Part shown: positions 35,060-47,311 of the stretch, one piece after another
Layout of the letters: each line of letters starts with the position of its first letter
Position numbering within the stretch: the first letter of the stretch is position 1
NCBI RefSeq assembly: GCF_042984175.1
Contig: NZ_CP155569.1
Span: 620,001-684,000 of the forward strand
Direction: 5' to 3'
From: Mycoplasma_N cavipharyngis
GTDB taxonomy: Bacteria; Bacillota_I; Bacilli_A; Mycoplasmatales; Mycoplasmoidaceae
Length of the DNA: 64,000 bases
Notes under the pieces: generated by a model
Database searches by the model: none
Seen by the model: the letters and a program-made list of their open reading frames with translations, nothing else
What the model was told of the DNA's origin: nothing
Program-made: the position numbers and the translations under genes

Positions 35060-37096
35060 ATGGCTATCAATAAGAATTTTCATGAATTTTTTGATCAAAA
35101 TGATTTTGAAACTTTTGATCAATTATATGCTTCAGAACATGAGCGACTAGGTGTTAAATTCAATTATAAAACTAAAGTTTGTACTTTTAAATTTTGACAA
35201 CCAATTGCTAAAGCAGTTAATTTAATTTTTTATGATTTTAAAAATTTAAAAAAAATTAAAAAAATTATTCCTTTAGTTACCAAAAAAAATATTTGAGTAA
35301 CTAAATTTCCTTTTAGTGATCTTAATTGTTATTATCGAATCGAAATTTTACATCAAAATGACACTAAAACTTGATGTTTGGATCCTTATGCATATTCTAT
35401 GGCACGATTTAATTGAAATGGATCTGAAGATCAGGTAGGTTATGGTTTTTTTGCTGATGTTAATAATGAAAAGTTATCAGGAAAAAAACCAAGAAAATTA
35501 AAAACGAAATTCAATCACACAGTTGATCCTGTGATTTATGAATTGCACATTCGAGATTTTACTTCATTAAAACAAGGAAAAATTAAATCTAAAAGAGGAA
35601 CTTTTTTAGCAGCTTTAGAAACTAAAATTTTTAATTATTTAAAAAAACTTAATGTTAATTATTTAGAACTTTTACCAATCCAAGCAACATATACTATTAA
35701 TGATTATGATCAAAAAATTTTAAAAAAAGGTGCTGGGAAAAATTGAACAACCAACTATAATTGAGGTTATGATCCTCATAATTATTTTACGATCAATGGT
35801 TGATATTCTTCTAATCCTAAAGATCCATATGCAAGAATTAGAGAACTAAAAAAACTAATTGATGAAGCTCATAAAAATAATATTGGTATTATTTTAGATG
35901 TTGTTTACAATCATGTCATGACTAATAATATTTTTAATAATATTCTTCCTAATTATTATTTTCGTAATTCTCAACCATATCCAGTTAATCAACCTTCTTT
36001 AGCTTCTGAACGCTTAATGGTAAGAAAATTGATTATTGATTCATTAGTTTATTTAGTGAAAAATTTTAATGTTGATGGGTTTCGTTTTGATCTTGCTTCA
36101 TTTATTGATAAAAATACAATTGATCAAATCGTTACTACTTTAAGAAAAATTAATCCAAAAATTGTCTTAAGTGGTGAAGCATGAGAGTTTTCTAATTTAG
36201 ATTATCAAAATACTTATATTAAAGGTCATAGTATCAATCAACATAATTTTGCTTATTTTAATGATACGATTTTAAAAGCAATAAAAGGTTATGATAATCA
36301 TCAAAAAATCGATTTAGGTTTAATTCATGGTAATTTAGATTATTTTCCTCAATATGTCAGTTGTGTTAAAGGCAATTTAAACGATTTAATTTTTTGAAAA
36401 AATTCATCTGCTAGTCAATTGCCATATGATAATTTTGCTTCTAATCCAGGAGATAGTTTACAATATAGTTCTTGTCATGATGGTTTTACTTTATGAGATA
36501 AAATTAATATTACTTCTCAAGAAGATTTTATTACTAAAATTGAACAATATCGTCAAGCATTAATGATGCAATTTACGGCTCAAGGACGACAGTTGATTTT
36601 AGCAGGAACAGAATTATTACAATCAAAACCACTTGATCAAACTGGTGATGATTCACATCGTTATTATAGTTTGAATGGTTTAGTAGATATATTTAATTAT
36701 CAACCAGATAATAATGGTTATTGTGATAATAGTTATAAAACAACAGATTATGTTAATGGTATTAAATGACAAAATTTAAATCATCAATTAGTCAAAAAAC
36801 ATGTTTTTACTTTTTTACAAAAACTAATTAAATTTCGTCAACAAACACCTTTTTTTCGTTTAAAAACTAAAAAGGAAATTTTAGAGCAAATTGAAATTTT
36901 AGTTGCTGAAAATGGCATTTTAATATATCAAATTACTGTTAAAAAAAGCAAAATTTTAGTTGCCCACAATTTTACATCTGAAAATTTAAACAATTTTGCT
37001 TATTGAAGTAAAAATATTTTATTCCATTCCAAAATTAAACATCAATGAAACCAAAAAATTTTAGATTCTAATAGTTCAATTATTGTGAGATTATAG
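35060..37096 (+). CDS. pulA: Type I pullulanase / glycogen debranching GH13 enzyme
   Basis: 678 aa; ATG 35060, with GTG 35057 possible. An N-terminal carbohydrate-binding-like beta domain precedes the barrel. The pullulanase signature YNWGYDPHNY is present. Catalytic regions: DVVYNHV, GFRFDLASF (nucleophile Asp), VLSGEAWEF (acid Glu) and SSCHDGFTLWDK. No signal peptide, so cytosolic or dependent on imported limit dextrins. Hydrolyses alpha-1,6 branches. First gene of the glucan locus; three bases separate it from the next gene. Confidence 0.92.
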
Positions 37097-37098
37097 TG

Positions 37099-38748
37099 AT
37101 GAAAGATCCATTAAAAAATAAAATTATTTATCAAATTTTTCCTCGTTCTTTTAAAGACGCAAATAATGATGGTGATGGTGATCTTTTAGGGATTGTTAGT
37201 AAGTTAGATTATTTGCAATCACTAAATATTGATATTATTTGACTTTGTCCAATTTATCAAACTAATTTTATTGATGCAGGATATGATGTTTTAGATTATT
37301 ATCAAATTTGACAACCATTTGGTACTTTAGCTGATTTTCAGTTATTAGTTCAAGAAGCAGAAAAACGTAATATCAAAATTATGTTAGATATTGTTTTAAA
37401 CCACACTTCTAACCAACATCCTTGATTTCAAAAAGCAATTAATGATCCTAATTCACAAGAACATAATTACTATATTTGATCAACTAAACCATATAACACC
37501 AAATCAATTTTTGGTGGTTTAGCATGAGAATATGTTCCATCATTAAAAAAATTTTATTTCCATTTATTTACTAAAGAACAACCTGATTTAAATTGACAAG
37601 CAATTGAAACCCAACAAGCAATGGCTGATGTCATTAATTATTGATATAACCTAGGTGTTAAATATTTTCGATTAGATGCAATTCAACATGTTCATAAAGA
37701 AATTGTTGATCATCAATTAGTTCATTCTTTTGGAACTAAAATGGTTCAATATTTACAAAGTTTTATTAATCTTGTTAAAAAAGATAAAAACGATATTTAT
37801 TTTATTGGTGAAGCATCTGGAATTAGTCCAGAAAAAGCGATTAAATATGGTTTGGGTAAAGATAAAATTGCTGATGCCTTTTTTAATTTTAGTTGATGGT
37901 GAATTGGTTGAGATAAAAAACAAGGACGAAATGGTTATGATCCTAATTGAACAATTGCTGATTTTGTTAATGATGCTTTAGTTGAATATCAACATAATGA
38001 ACAAATTCCTAGTGAATTAATGTTTAATTTTTTAACTAATCATGATACAGCAAGAGCAATTTCTCGTTGGGGTGATGAAAATGTTTTTTGAGCAGAATCT
38101 GCTAAATCATTTGCAATGTTGCAATTTATTTTAAAAGGAAATATTGTCATTTGTTTTGGTGAAGAGATTGGTATGATTAATAATTTTTATCAATCACGAG
38201 ATCAATTTAGAGACTTTGATGTCATTAATTCATTTGCCTTATTAGTCGATCAAGAAAAATATTATTCAGAAGATGAATTAATTAAATACCACAACATTAA
38301 TAGTCGTGATCATTCGCGATATCCGATGCAATGAGATTTAAGTGTTAATTATGGTTTTAATGACGGTCATAAAACATGAATCAAGTTAGGAAGACATTAT
38401 CAACCAATCACAGTTGCTCAACAAGAAGAAGATGATCAATCAATTTTAAACTTTTATCGCAAATTGATTCAAATTCGTAAAAACTTAAAATATCAACCAC
38501 TTTTAGTTGGTGGAAAATCAAATGTTAGTTATTTAAATAACAATTTAATTAAAATAGTTCGTACTAATAATCAACAAAAATTAATTGGTTTAATTAATAT
38601 TAGCAAACACCAAATTAATGATCTTGAACATTTTGTTTATGATCAAATTATTTTATCTTCTTATTCAGATAATAAACCATTTGCTTTTGTATTAAGACCA
38701 TATGAATCGATCTGATTTTTAGCAACAGAAAATCATCTTAACTCATAA
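37099..38748 (+). CDS. GH13 alpha-glucosidase (oligo-1,6-glucosidase type)
   Basis: 549 aa. Begins IIYQIFPRSFKDANNDGDGD, the calcium-loop start of the GH13_31 group. Catalytic regions: IVLNHTSNQHPWF, YFRLDAIQHV (Asp nucleophile), YFIGEASG (acid Glu), FLTNHDTARA. C-terminal small beta domain. Many TGA Trp. Hydrolyses isomaltose-type or short alpha-glucosides. A trehalose-6-phosphate hydrolase is the alternative; the neighbours favour maltodextrin breakdown. Confidence 0.88.
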
Positions 38749-38810
38749 TATCAATCAAAATTTAAAATCTTAATCAAATTAAAAATTAATTAAAAACTGG
38801 TAAATTAAAA

Positions 38811-41174
38811 ATGGCAATTAAATTAATTTATGATCCTAAAAACCTTTTGATTACTCAAGAAGGTTATGATTTTACTAAAACACAAAAAACTGAATCAATT
38901 TTTGCTCAAGGTAATGGTTATTTAGGCATTAGAGCTGTTGATGAAGAATTCTCTTCTTTTAATAAAGAAGATTTTTTTATTAATGGTATTTTTAATATTG
39001 GCGATCCTGCTGAAACATCAGAATTAGCTAATATGGCTAATTTAATTCAAACACAAATTTTTATTGATAATAAACCTTTAATTATTAATAATTCATTTCA
39101 ATATTCTAAAACTTTAGATTTAAAAAATGGTTCACTAACAAGAAAAATTACTTTTAATTTTGACCAAAAAAAATTTGTTATTGTTTTTAAACGAATTGTT
39201 GATCAAAAAAATTGGCATCATTATTTTCAAAAAATTAGTATTAAACAATTAACAGGATCAAGTTGTATTATTAAACTAATTCCTTTAATTAATGGTCAAA
39301 CAACTAATCGTGGGATTCAACATTTTGCTGAAGGAACTAAACATTTACTAGATCCAATTACGATTCAGTATCATGAACAGACAACAGAATCTTTAATTGA
39401 TGTTGTTCATACTATGGTAGTGAAATTTTATAATCCACAACAGAAATTATTAACATCAGGTAATGATAATTTTGTAATTAAAATGGCACGAAGACAAATT
39501 GGTTTTGAAATTAGTCAACAATTAAAAGCAAGACAAACAATTGTTTTAGAAAAAAACATGTCAGTTTATAGCACAATTGATTCTGATTTTCCTAATAAAG
39601 AAACAATTATAAAAACTAGTATTGCTAATAAAGAAGCATTAAAAGCGATTAGTTATGATCAAGTGGTAAATGAAAATAATCAAATATGAAAAACAATTTA
39701 TCAGCAATTTCCAGTCACAATTAAAGGTAATAATAAAAATGCTGCTTATCATCGTTTAGCGTTTTATTTTTCAATTTTTCATATGAATAATTTTGTGCCA
39801 AAAAACAATAGTTGATTATCAGTTGGTGCAAAAGGTTTATCAGGTGAAGCATATCAAGGACATTGTTATTGAGATACAGAATTTTTTATTATGCCTAATT
39901 ATTTATTTACCAATCCTCAAATTGCTAGAAACCTTTTAGAATACCGTTATAAAGGTATTGATGGAGCAAGGAAAAAAGCGGCTGAAAAAAATTATCTTGG
40001 TGCACAATATCCTTGAGAAATGGCATGACCAACAAAGGGTGAAGTTACTCCATATTGAGGACAACCAGATATTATTACAGGTAAGCAAATTCCTATTGCT
40101 TCAAGAGAACAAGAAATTCATGTATCAGCTGATATTGCTTATGCAGTTGATCAGTACTATCATGTAACTCAAGATCATGAGTTTATGGAACAAATGGGTT
40201 ATGAAATGATTATTGATACAGCAATTTTTTGAACATCAAGAGTTGAATGAAAAAATGATTGTTATCAAATTACTAATGTTATGGGACCAAATGAATATAA
40301 AGGTAATATTGATAATAATAACTTCATTAATCAAATTGCAAAACGTAATTTGGAATTAGCAATAAAATATATTAAACAACTACAACAAACTAATGAAGGT
40401 AGTGAAATTCTAGCATCCATTAATCAAAAATTACCTTATCAATATTCAATTGATAAAATGATTGATGTTAAAAATAAATTAGTGCAACAATTACCTAATA
40501 AAAATAAAATTATTGCTGAAAATGATCAATTTCTTAATTTACCATTAACTGATCTAAAACAATTTCAAATGTTAGGTGATGCTGGTAAAAAATTATTTAA
40601 TACCCAAGAAGGTCATAAACGTTTAGAAGGTCAAATTGTTAAACAAGCAGATGTTATTCTAACAACTTATTTATTTAATGAATTGTATGATAAAGCAATA
40701 TGTGAAGCAAATTTGAATTATTATGAACCAATTACAACTCATGATTCTTCTTTGAGTGCGACTACTTATTGTATTCAAGCAATTGCTTTAAGACAAATGG
40801 AATTAGCTGAAAAATTATTTCAATATTCAATCAACATTGATTTAGGAACTAATTTTGCTTCTTCAAACGAAGGAATTCATGCAGGATCATTAGCTGCTAT
40901 TTGACAAACAATTGTTTTTGGTTATGGTGGTTTAAGATATTATGATCAAAAATTACATATTAATCCGATTTTACCAAAAAGTTGAAACGGTTTAGAATAT
41001 CAAATTTTGTATCAAAAATCATGATTGAAAGTAATTGTTAATCAAAAAAATTTTAGTTTAGAAGTAATTGATGGTAAAAAAATTGTTGTTTATGTCAATA
41101 ATCAAAAAGTCATTGTCCCAAATGATCAAGCAATTACTTTTAAAATAATTACTAATTGAAAAAAATCCAATTAA
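38811..41174 (+). CDS. GH65 disaccharide phosphorylase (maltose phosphorylase-like)
   Basis: 787 aa, normal for the family. N-terminal SIFAQGNGYLGIRAVDEEF, central GHCYWDTEFFIMP (in part), catalytic acid Glu in VMGPNEYKGNIDNN, and HAGSLAAIWQ near the end, all GH65 landmarks. Splits a disaccharide with phosphate into glucose and beta-glucose-1-phosphate; the beta-phosphoglucomutase at 48814 would use the product. Trehalose or kojibiose specificity cannot be excluded from sequence alone. Confidence 0.92.
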
Positions 41175-41517
41175 AAGTTTTAAAACTGATTAATCAATTA
41201 CATTTTAATTAATATTTGGCCTAATTTTAATTTAAATATTAATCATATAATTAAAATGTTAATTTATAATTAATGGTTTTTTTAAAAAAATAACAATTTT
41301 TTATAAAAATAAATTTTTGAGAATTAAAGTTTTATTTTTTAAAAAACTTATCACTAATATTTAATTTTTAAAATTTATTGCTAATAAATTAAATGAATAA
41401 AAAACTTGATTTTTAACCAATATTTAATTTTTTAAAAACTTATATTACTAATAAATTAAAAATGGATAAAAAATTAAATGGATAAAAAAACTTGATTTTT
41501 TTGATTGGTTTGATTCC
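41175..41517. other. AT-rich gap with imperfect repeats before malF
   Basis: Contains partial repetitions such as CTAATAAATTAAA and AAAAACTTGATTTTT occurring twice or three times between 41370 and 41510. No gene. The most exact repeat is described separately at 41481-41551. Confidence 0.5.
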
Positions 41518-41551
41518 ATGTATAAAAAAACTTGATTTTTTGGATTGGTTT
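41481..41551 (+). repeat. Tandem 40-base-period repeat over the malF start
   Basis: Bases 41481-41511 recur at 41521-41551 with two differences. The downstream copy encodes the start of malF (MYKKTWFFGLV); the upstream copy encodes a similar start (ATG at 41478: MDKKTWFFWLV) that runs into a TAA. A local duplication of the gene's 5' end. Confidence 0.75.
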
Positions 41552-42372
41552 TACCCAGTTTAATCGTTTTCACGATTGTTTGTTTAGTTCCCACAATTAT
41601 GGGGATTTTTCTTTCTTTTAACGATTGAAAACAAGGGCAAAATCTTTTTGAAGGTGGTTGAATTGGTTTTGCAAATTACAAGCAAGCTTTTGAAACTGGT
41701 AGTTTTGCTACATCAATTTGATTCACAACAGTTTATGCTATTGTTTCATTAATTTTAGTTAATGTAATTGGATTTGGATTAGCTTTAATGCTTAATTGAT
41801 CATTCAAAGGCAAAAACTTTTTTCGCGGTGTCTTTTTTGTTCCCAACTTAATTGGGGGTTTGATTTTAGGTTATTTATGAAGATTGATGTTTGATCAAGT
41901 ATTCATAGCAATTTTTGGAGGTGAAAGTTTAAGATTAGGATCACAAATTGGTGGTATGTTTGCTATGGCAATTGTTTTTGCATGACAAATGGCTGGATAT
42001 GTGATGATTATTTATTTAGCAGCATTACAAAATGTTAATCGTAGTTTATTAGAAGTATCACAAATTGAAGGAACAAATTTTTGAAAACGCTTTAGAAACG
42101 TTACTTTACCAGCAATTGTACCTGGAATTACTGTTGCAGTTTTTTTAGTATTAAGTGGTTCTTTTAAAATGTTTGATCAAAATTTAGCTTTAACTGAAGG
42201 AAGTAATGATACTGGATTATTATCTTATGATATTTATGGTACAGCTTATATTGGTTCTTATTTAGGAACATATGGGATTGCTCAAGCAAAATCAGTTATT
42301 TTTACTATTTTAGTATCAGCAATTGCGATTAGTCAAGTTTATATTTCAAAAAAATTCGAGGTTGAACAATAA
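41518..42372 (+). CDS. Sugar ABC transporter permease (MalF/MsmF/UgpA-type)
   Basis: 284 aa, six membrane helices. Starts at ATG 41518 in the downstream copy of a local repeat. EAA coupling loop VSQIEGTNFWKRFRNVTLP. Its stop overlaps the next start (TAATG). Import of maltodextrin-type oligosaccharides is inferred from the neighbours. Confidence 0.9.
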
Positions 42373-43334
42373 TGAAATTAAAATTTGATCCTAAAGTTTT
42401 ATCAATCAATAGCAAAAAAATTAATTTTTGATTAACAGACTTTAAATTAAAGTTTTTTGAAATTAAAAATTTAAAAATTGAAAAAGATAAAACTCAAAAT
42501 AAAAAAAGAGCATTAAAAATTAGTTTCTTTGTTTTTTTAGTAATTATTTCTGCTTGTTGAATTTTCCCTTTTGGTTTAATGAGTAATGTTTCATTTAAAG
42601 ATGCTGCACAAATTGTTACTAACTCAATTTTTGCCTTACCAGAAAATAGGGGTGATTTATTCAAAAATTATGAAAATGCTTGAGAAGCTTTAAATTTTGT
42701 TGAATCATTTTTTACTTCATTAATAGTCACAATATTATCTAATTTCTTTATTGTGTTTCTAGGTTCATTAGCAGCATGACAATTATCAAGAACAAAAACA
42801 TGATATTCTAAAATTATTTTTTATACTTTTCTAGTCGTACTAATCGTGCCCTTTCAAGCAATTATGTTACCACTAATTACCATTATGGGCAAATTATCTT
42901 TTCTTAATATTCCTGGTTTAATTTTTATGTATACAGGATTTGGATTAAGTTTATCGATTTTTATGATGCATGGTTTTATGAATACAGTTCCAATTTCTTT
43001 AGAAGAAGCAGCTCAAGTTGAAGGTTATAATCCATTACGAATTTATTTTAAAATTATTTTGCCCTTACTAAAACCAGTAATCACTACTATTGTTATTTTA
43101 AATACTATGTGAATTTGAAATGATTTTCTTTTACCATATTTAGTATTTACTCAAAATAGTAATGCTCTAACAACTATTGTTGTTAATTTATATACCAAAT
43201 TAGTTGGAACCTATGGTACTGATTTTCCATCATTAATGGCTGGATTAATTATTTTAATTATTCCAATTATTATTTTCTTTTTCATAGCACAAAAAAATAT
43301 TGTTGCTAATATTACTAAAGGTGCTATTAAGTAG
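42372..43334 (+). CDS. Sugar ABC transporter permease (MalG/MsmG/UgpE-type)
   Basis: 320 aa. A basic cytosolic stretch of about 60 residues precedes the six helices. EAA loop SLEEAAQVEGYNPLRIYFKI, then LPLLKPVITTIVILNTMW and WNDFLLPYLVF (TGA Trp). Translationally coupled with the previous gene by TAATG. Confidence 0.92.
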
Positions 43335-43348
43335 GTAGGTATTATAAA

Positions 43349-45079
43349 GTGGTCACTAATCAAAAAAAATTACCTCAATATTTAATTGATCGATTACAAA
43401 AATTAAAAACTGAGCAAGCAAATGATCATCAAAATTATGTTTTAGAACTAAATAATTTAGACAAAATTTATGACAATGGATTTCAAGCGTTATTTAGTGT
43501 TAATATTAAATTAAAACAAGGAGAATTTCTTGCTTTATTAGGTCCAAGTGGTTGTGGTAAATCAACAACATTAAGAATGATTGCTGGATTAGAGCAAGTT
43601 AGTTTTGGTGATATTTATATTAATAAAATTAATGTCACTAATTTAGAACCAGCTGATCGTAGTTTAACTATGGTATTCCAAAATTATGCGCTATTTCCTC
43701 ATTTAACAGTAAAAAATAATATTGCTTTTGGTTTAAGAGCAAACAAGAAGAAACTAGGAGAAGGAGGTAAAATATATAAGGAGATTACTTATTTAAAAAA
43801 CCAATATAAATCTTCAAAAATTTTAATTGATAGTATTAAACAAATTGAATCTTCACAAAAAAAAGTTGATAAATTAAAAACTAATTTAAGTCAAAAAAAA
43901 GAAAAATATAATCGCTTTTTAAAAGAAAATAAAAAAACACTTTTAAAAAAATTAAAAATTCAAATTAATACTTTAGAAGCAGTTATTAATCATGCTCAAA
44001 ATAAAATAAACTATTATTTGAGAATGAAAAATAACTTAGCAACTATTAGTCAAAATTTAGTTAAATTACAAGAAAAAATTAATCAATTAGAAATAAAACG
44101 TAAAGAAGTTGCTAAAAACGATAAATATGATTTAATCATTAATCAAAAAGTTAATCAAACAGCCAAAATTTTAGGACTTGAATATTATTTAGATCGTAAA
44201 CCAGCAGCTTTATCTGGTGGGCAACGTCAAAGAGTGGCTTTAGGTAGATCGATTGTTAGCAGTCCTTTTTTGTTTTTAATGGATGAACCATTATCCAATT
44301 TAGATGCTAAACTTAGAGCCACAATGCGTAAAGAAATTCGTTTTTTGCACGAAAAAATTAATACGGGTACAGTTTATGTTACCCATGATCAAATTGAAGC
44401 AATGACAATGGCTGATAAAATCGCTGTTATGACTGATGGTTTTGTTTTACAAACTGGTAGTCCTAGTGAAATTTATAAAAATCCTTCTTGTATTTTTGTT
44501 GCAGGTTTTGTTGGTAGTCCAGCAATGAATTTTTTATCTGGTAAAATTCAACAAAATGCCTTTGTTTCAGATCAAGGATTAGTGCTTCAATTAACAAAAG
44601 AAAAATTAAAACATACTCAAGAAAATCAAAAAGTGATTTTAGGTATTAGACCAAATGATTTTAGTACTGATGATAATCTAACTGATTTATACAAACCAAT
44701 TAAAGTTAAAATAACTAATAAAGAATTGTTAGGAAATGAAATTCAGTATACTGGATTAGTCCAAAATAATAGTTCTGATCATGAAGAAATTACTTTTATT
44801 ACTAATTCATATGAAAATTATCAACTACATACTATTAAAGAAATTATTCCAATCTTATCACGTATTCATCTTTTTGATCAAACAACAACAATTTCATTAA
44901 CATCAGAATTTAATTATGAAACACTTGTTGCATTAAATAACTGAATTATTTCAGATGACAAAATTAAAATTCGTCAAGAATTATTAGAGGCTTCTAAGAG
45001 AAAAACTCAAAAAAAATCTTGAACTAGTATATTAATTAGTTTCTTGGTGAAACATTCTAAAAAATTATTCAAAAAATAA
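43349..45079 (+). CDS. msmK: Sugar ABC transporter ATP-binding protein MsmK-type with coiled-coil insertion
   Basis: 576 aa, GTG start at 43349. Walker A LLGPSGCGKSTTLRM, Q-loop MVFQNYALFPHLTV, signature LSGGQRQRVALGRSI, Walker B FLFLMDEPLSNLDAKL, His switch VTHDQIEAM. Between Q-loop and signature lies a Lys/Glu-rich coiled coil of about 130 residues (near 135-270), also found in mycoplasma MsmK homologues. A C-terminal TOBE-like regulatory part follows. Its 3' end is duplicated as a relic at about 46885. Confidence 0.92.
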
Positions 45080-45119
45080 TAAATTAAATAATTACTTAAT
45101 ATATTGAAAGATACAAATT

Positions 45120-46616
45120 ATGAAAAAATCAACAAAAAAATTATTAATCTTACCATTTATTGGTCTTATTAGTTCAATTACTCTTGCTGCTTGTTCAGCT
45201 AAAAGTAGTTTTAATCAACAATTTTTTGATCAAATTGCTAAAGATCAAACAGCAGTTGCTTTAAAAACTGAATTAGCAGGTTATTCTAAAGATGCATTAG
45301 AAATTGTTGCTAACAAACAAGAAATTGCAACTCAATCAAAAGAATTTATTGAAACATTTAATCGTTTTTATGATACTAAATTAACATTCACACAAGTGGG
45401 TGGTGTAACTGATTATGGTCAATTTTTAAATGCTAAATTTGCTAATGGACCACGTTCAGTATTAATTTTAGGTGCAGGTTCACTTGGTGGTTTTAAAAAT
45501 ATTGCCCAACATTTAATTGATACTCCAGCATCAACAATGCTAAAAAACGACAATACTACTGAAGGTCAATTTGTTGTTGATGGCAAACATTTTATGCCTC
45601 AAGCAGTTGAATCTTTTGGCATTATTTATAATAAGGATGTTTTTGCTAGAGCCAATATTACTGTCCATGAAGGTAAAAGTTTCAAAGACATTAATCCTAA
45701 TGGTACTGAACCAATGAGTTTTAATGGTGTTGAAGAAAAAAATAATAGTGGTGGTACTAAAACTTATAATGTTTATACTAGTGATTTAAAAAAAGAAGGT
45801 TTTGAAAAAATTAATCAAGTATTAGAAAGTAATAATATCAAACCTTTTTACTCTACTGCTAAAACAGAAGCTAGCAATATATGACCAATTACCAATCATT
45901 TATTAGGCGTTGTATCTGCTGCACAAACTGGATTAAAACAAGATAATGTAAATCTTACAAATGCTGATCAAGTATTAACAGATCAAGTTTTAATGAACAT
46001 GCAACAAGCATTAAATATTTATGGTCAAGATAAACCTTATACTTTAAAAACCAATACAGTTGATCTTGCCATGCAAAATGTTGCTGTTGGTCAATTTGCT
46101 ATGACCCAAAATGGTACATGATCAATTAATCAAATTTTAGATGCTAAAAAAGATGCTAAAATCGGTTTTATGCCAATGCCTGCTTTTGATAAAGATACAC
46201 AAAAAGCAAAATTGGCGCGATCAATTTCACAACGTTGGGGCGTAACTACAACAGGTAATGATCCTGCTAAATTAAAAACAGCAAAATTATTTTTCCAATT
46301 TTTATATCAAACCAAATCAGGAGTAGAATTTGCTTTAAATAAAATGCAATTACTTTCACCATTTAAACAAATTCCAGGATTAGATCAAAATAACATTAAT
46401 GATCCATTATTACGATCAGCAACAAATTATACAAAATCAACCGATGTTGTTTCAGCAATTGATAATTATTTTCCAAATGGTTTTAATAATAGTGATCCAG
46501 TATTAAGAAAAGTAACTAATGAAGGTTATAAAAACACTACAACTAATAAAACCGAATTAATAGCTGAATGAAATAAATTAAAAGAAAATGAAAAAAAGCA
46601 ACAAACCAAAAAATAA
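45120..46616 (+). CDS. Sugar-binding lipoprotein, copy 1
   Basis: 498 aa. Signal peptide ends in lipobox LAAC (Cys 25). Extracellular solute-binding protein: SFGIIYNKDVFARANI, VAVGQFAMTQNGTW and GFMPMPAFDKDTQKAKLARS, the pattern of family 1 binding proteins. Nearly identical to copy 2 at 47312 (first 37 residues the same). Expected to deliver oligosaccharides to the MalF/MalG/MsmK transporter. Confidence 0.9.
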
Positions 46617-46619
46617 ATA

Positions 46620-46860
46620 AAATCTAAAATTAAAGATTTAATTTTTGATCTTAATGGTGTTATTTACTAAAACTTCTGAATAACACTTTTAAGCAATGAA
46701 AAACAATTTAAAAAAATTGTGATGTTAATTATTTTTCTAATAAAAATTATCAGTTAAAAGGTTAAAATCGAATTGATATTTTAAAGACCAGTTTAAAAAT
46801 TAAAAAAAATTAATGACTGGTTAATAGAATTAACTAATTCAGTAGTATTAATAAAAAATT
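46620..46860 (+). pseudogene. Relic of the pgmB 5' end
   Basis: DNA closely matches the first about 230 bases of pgmB at 48814 (compare TTTTTGATCTTAATGGTG with TTTTCGATCTTGATGGTG, and AATGACTGGT in both) but the start ATG has become AAA and frames are broken. Truncated after about 240 bases by the duplication junction. Confidence 0.85.
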
Positions 46861-46884
46861 AAAAAATAATTTTAACTATTTGAC

Positions 46885-47278
46885 CAAATGGTTTTGGTGC
46901 TAATAATAATTTATACTGATTGATATAAATCATTTAAAATCAAAATAACTAATAAATAATTGTTGAACAATGAAATTCAGCATATCTGAATTACTAAAAA
47001 AACAATAATTTTGATTATGAAAAAATTATTCCAACTTTTATCACAAATTCATCTTTTTAATCATGTAACAAAAATTAAACAATAACAATTTGATTAACAT
47101 CAAAGTTTAATTATGAAATTCTTGTTGGATTAAATGACTAAAATATTTCAAAATACAAAATTAAAATTCGTCAAAAATTATTAGGGGTTTTTAAAACAAA
47201 AAAATTAAAAAATCTTGAAATAATTTATTAATTAATCTCTTAATAGAACATTCAAAAAAATTATTTAAGAAATAATAA
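46885..47278 (+). pseudogene. Relic of the msmK 3' end
   Basis: Matches about 44650-45079 of msmK with many substitutions and indels: GACCAAATGGTTTTGG against GACCAAATGATTTTAG, AATAACTAATAAATAATTG, and AAAAAATTATTTAAGAAATAA at the end. No open frame. Confidence 0.85.
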
Positions 47279-47311
47279 AATAAATATTTAATATATTAAA
47301 AAATACAAATT

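Noticed and set aside
41175..41517. Possible replication origin or attachment site in repeated AT-rich gap
   Set aside because: No DnaA-box cluster; repeats are explained by local duplication of the malF start.
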